A stretch of 64,000 nt of DNA, taken from contig CAWJIJ010000007.1 in the NCBI GenBank assembly GCA_963842955.1, positions 310,001 to 374,000 on the forward strand. The letters are read 5' to 3'. The DNA comes from JARFQW01 sp963842955 (GTDB lineage: Bacteria > Pseudomonadota > Gammaproteobacteria > Steroidobacterales > XN24). Under the pieces are notes generated by a model. The model saw nothing but the letters and a program-made list of their open reading frames with translations. It was not told where the DNA came from and made no database searches. Made by a program: the position numbers and the translations under genes. This document shows, piece by piece, positions 63,171 to 64,000 of this stretch (position 1 is its first letter; each line of letters starts with the position of its first letter).

Positions 63171-63770
63171 TCAGGCATCGCCCTGTTCCAGGGCCATGGC
63201 CTTACCGTAGGCGCCTCGTTGGAGACAGCGGTCGGCATACGCGTTCAGGACCGTTGAGGGCGGCAACAGGCCGAAGGTACGAAGAAAAATGGCGCTCGAC
63301 CCGAGCATCACGTCCGCCGCGGAGAACGTCTCACCCAGTATCCAGGACCGATCCGCCAACTCCGACTCCCAGGTGGCGATCATGGAATCGAAATCTCCCC
63401 AGCCATGAGAGCCAGGGTTGGGCGTCCAGCCGCCGGCTTTCTCCGCCATGGCCGGCTCCACGGCGCCTGGCGTAAAGAACATCCAGAACAGAAACCGGCC
63501 TCGATCAGGATGATCCAGCGGCGGCGACAGGCGCCCAAGTCCGTATCGATCGGCGAGGTAGAGACAGATCGCGGCCGAATCAGCCACCCGGACCCCATCG
63601 TCATCCAGGGCCGGGACCTTGCCCATGGGGCTTGCTGCCCGAAAACCGGGTTCCGTCTTGGCTTCCGGATCCCGGATATCCACCGGCACCAGGTCGTATT
63701 CGGCGTCCAATTCCTCCAGAATCCAGACTATGCGTGACGATCGGGTCCGCGGGCACCAGTAGAGTTTCAT
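63171..63770 (-). CDS. Glutathione S-transferase family protein
   Basis: 199 residues from ATG 63770, with GAGGA about seven bases upstream. The thioredoxin-like N-terminal domain starts KLYWCPRTRSSRIVWILEEL with Ser/Cys candidates near residues 5-11 and has MGKVPALDDDGVRVADSAAICLYL, the glutathione gamma-glutamyl site. The helical C-terminal domain ends in LPPSTVLNAYADRCLQR. Typical bacterial detoxification or GSH-peroxidase enzyme; substrate unknown. Divergent from the following secreted-protein gene. Confidence 0.9.
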   Translation of the reverse strand: MKLYWCPRTRSSRIVWILEELDAEYDLVPVDIRDPEAKTEPGFRAASPMGKVPALDDDGVRVADSAAICLYLADRYGLGRLSPPLDHPDRGRFLFWMFFTPGAVEPAMAEKAGGWTPNPGSHGWGDFDSMIATWESELADRSWILGETFSAADVMLGSSAIFLRTFGLLPPSTVLNAYADRCLQRGAYGKAMALEQGDA

Positions 63771-63873
63771 TTCGGTTTCCTCGGTGATGGTGGAGGCCGG
63801 GCGCCAGGCCGCGGGCGCGACGAACCGGTCGGACCGTCTTAAGATGGGCACCTGGAAGCAACGGAGGCGGGAA

Positions 63874-64000
63874 ATGCGAGGACGGATTGCTCTTGGCCTG
63901 GGGCTGGGAATAGGGATGATCAGCATGACGGCGCAGGCCCAGTCCACGGCGTGCTTGCCAGATCCGTCCGGACGCACCCACGAGGAAGTGGCCAGCCAGC
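63874..64000 (+). CDS. Secreted protein, N-terminal part (cut by window edge)
   Basis: ATG at 63874 after ACGGAGGCGGG. Only 42 codons are visible: a signal peptide (IALGLGLGIGMISMTAQAQ) followed by STACLPDPSGRTHEEV. The remainder is outside the window, so the family cannot be recognised. Confidence 0.6.
   Translation, partial: MRGRIALGLGLGIGMISMTAQAQSTACLPDPSGRTHEEVASQ

Overview
The window is a 64 kb, very GC-rich chromosomal segment from a gammaproteobacterium. The evidence is a rhlB / trxA-rho neighbourhood arranged as in enteric and pseudomonad genomes, a PlsB-type glycerol-3-phosphate acyltransferase, YrfG, CysQ, SohB and lipoyl synthase of gammaproteobacterial type, and a 661-residue fatty acyl-CoA reductase that closely resembles the Marinobacter enzyme. 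No rRNA, tRNA, CRISPR array or insertion sequence was seen. I cannot name the genus; a marine or halophilic, lipid-storing gammaproteobacterium fits best.

Layout, left to right. 1-4.6 kb (minus): an Fe(III) ABC transporter (permease cut by the window edge, lipoprotein binding protein) under a Fur-box promoter, then an SDR and a DUF6351-like secreted hydrolase. 4.6-8 kb: lipA, a histone-deacetylase-family amidohydrolase and sohB. 8.1-15.8 kb (plus): a tightly overlapping run encoding the ligase-associated DNA repair set (exonuclease, ATP-dependent ligase, Lhr-like helicase, PdeM) followed by an L,D-transpeptidase and an M23 peptidase. 15.8-21.3 kb: an SDR/Calx-beta pair on minus, then a cadherin-like/BNR protein, a CHAD protein, a rhomboid protease and small ORFs. 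21.35-21.65 kb: a candidate minus-strand small RNA with its own promoter and terminator. 21.6-26.3 kb: two EamA permeases, an NDH-2-like flavoprotein, a D-cysteine desulfhydrase-like PLP enzyme, a cupin and a small conserved ORF. 26.4-33.8 kb: an orphan contractile tail sheath protein, then gamma-glutamylcyclotransferase facing a fused 5-oxoprolinase and a sodium/solute symporter. 33.8-41.2 kb: two tandem membrane GTPases, an alkyltransferase-like protein, the fatty acyl reductase, a hydrolase, an SDR and a methyltransferase. 41.1-44.8 kb (minus): a trehalose operon with a damaged otsB, GH15 enzyme and otsA. 44.9-54.9 kb: plsB, then a DUF1302 / DUF1329 / Ycf48-like / RND cassette that looks like an envelope lipid-transport machine. 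54.9-64 kb: housekeeping genes (YdcH, PHP phosphatase, DUF3301, CysQ, YrfG, RhlB, TrxA, Rho, GNAT, HIT, GIY-YIG, GST) and a truncated secreted protein.

Three recognisable genes (the ligase, the NDH-2-like flavoprotein and the DUF1302 porin, the last twice) and one small ORF carry single-base frameshifts. The flanking frames rejoin into family-like proteins, so these may be sequencing indels rather than true pseudogenes. The otsB gene is different: it has a large in-frame internal loss. Starts were moved from the longest ORF wherever a Shine-Dalgarno match, an ATGA-type overlap or family alignment argued for it.
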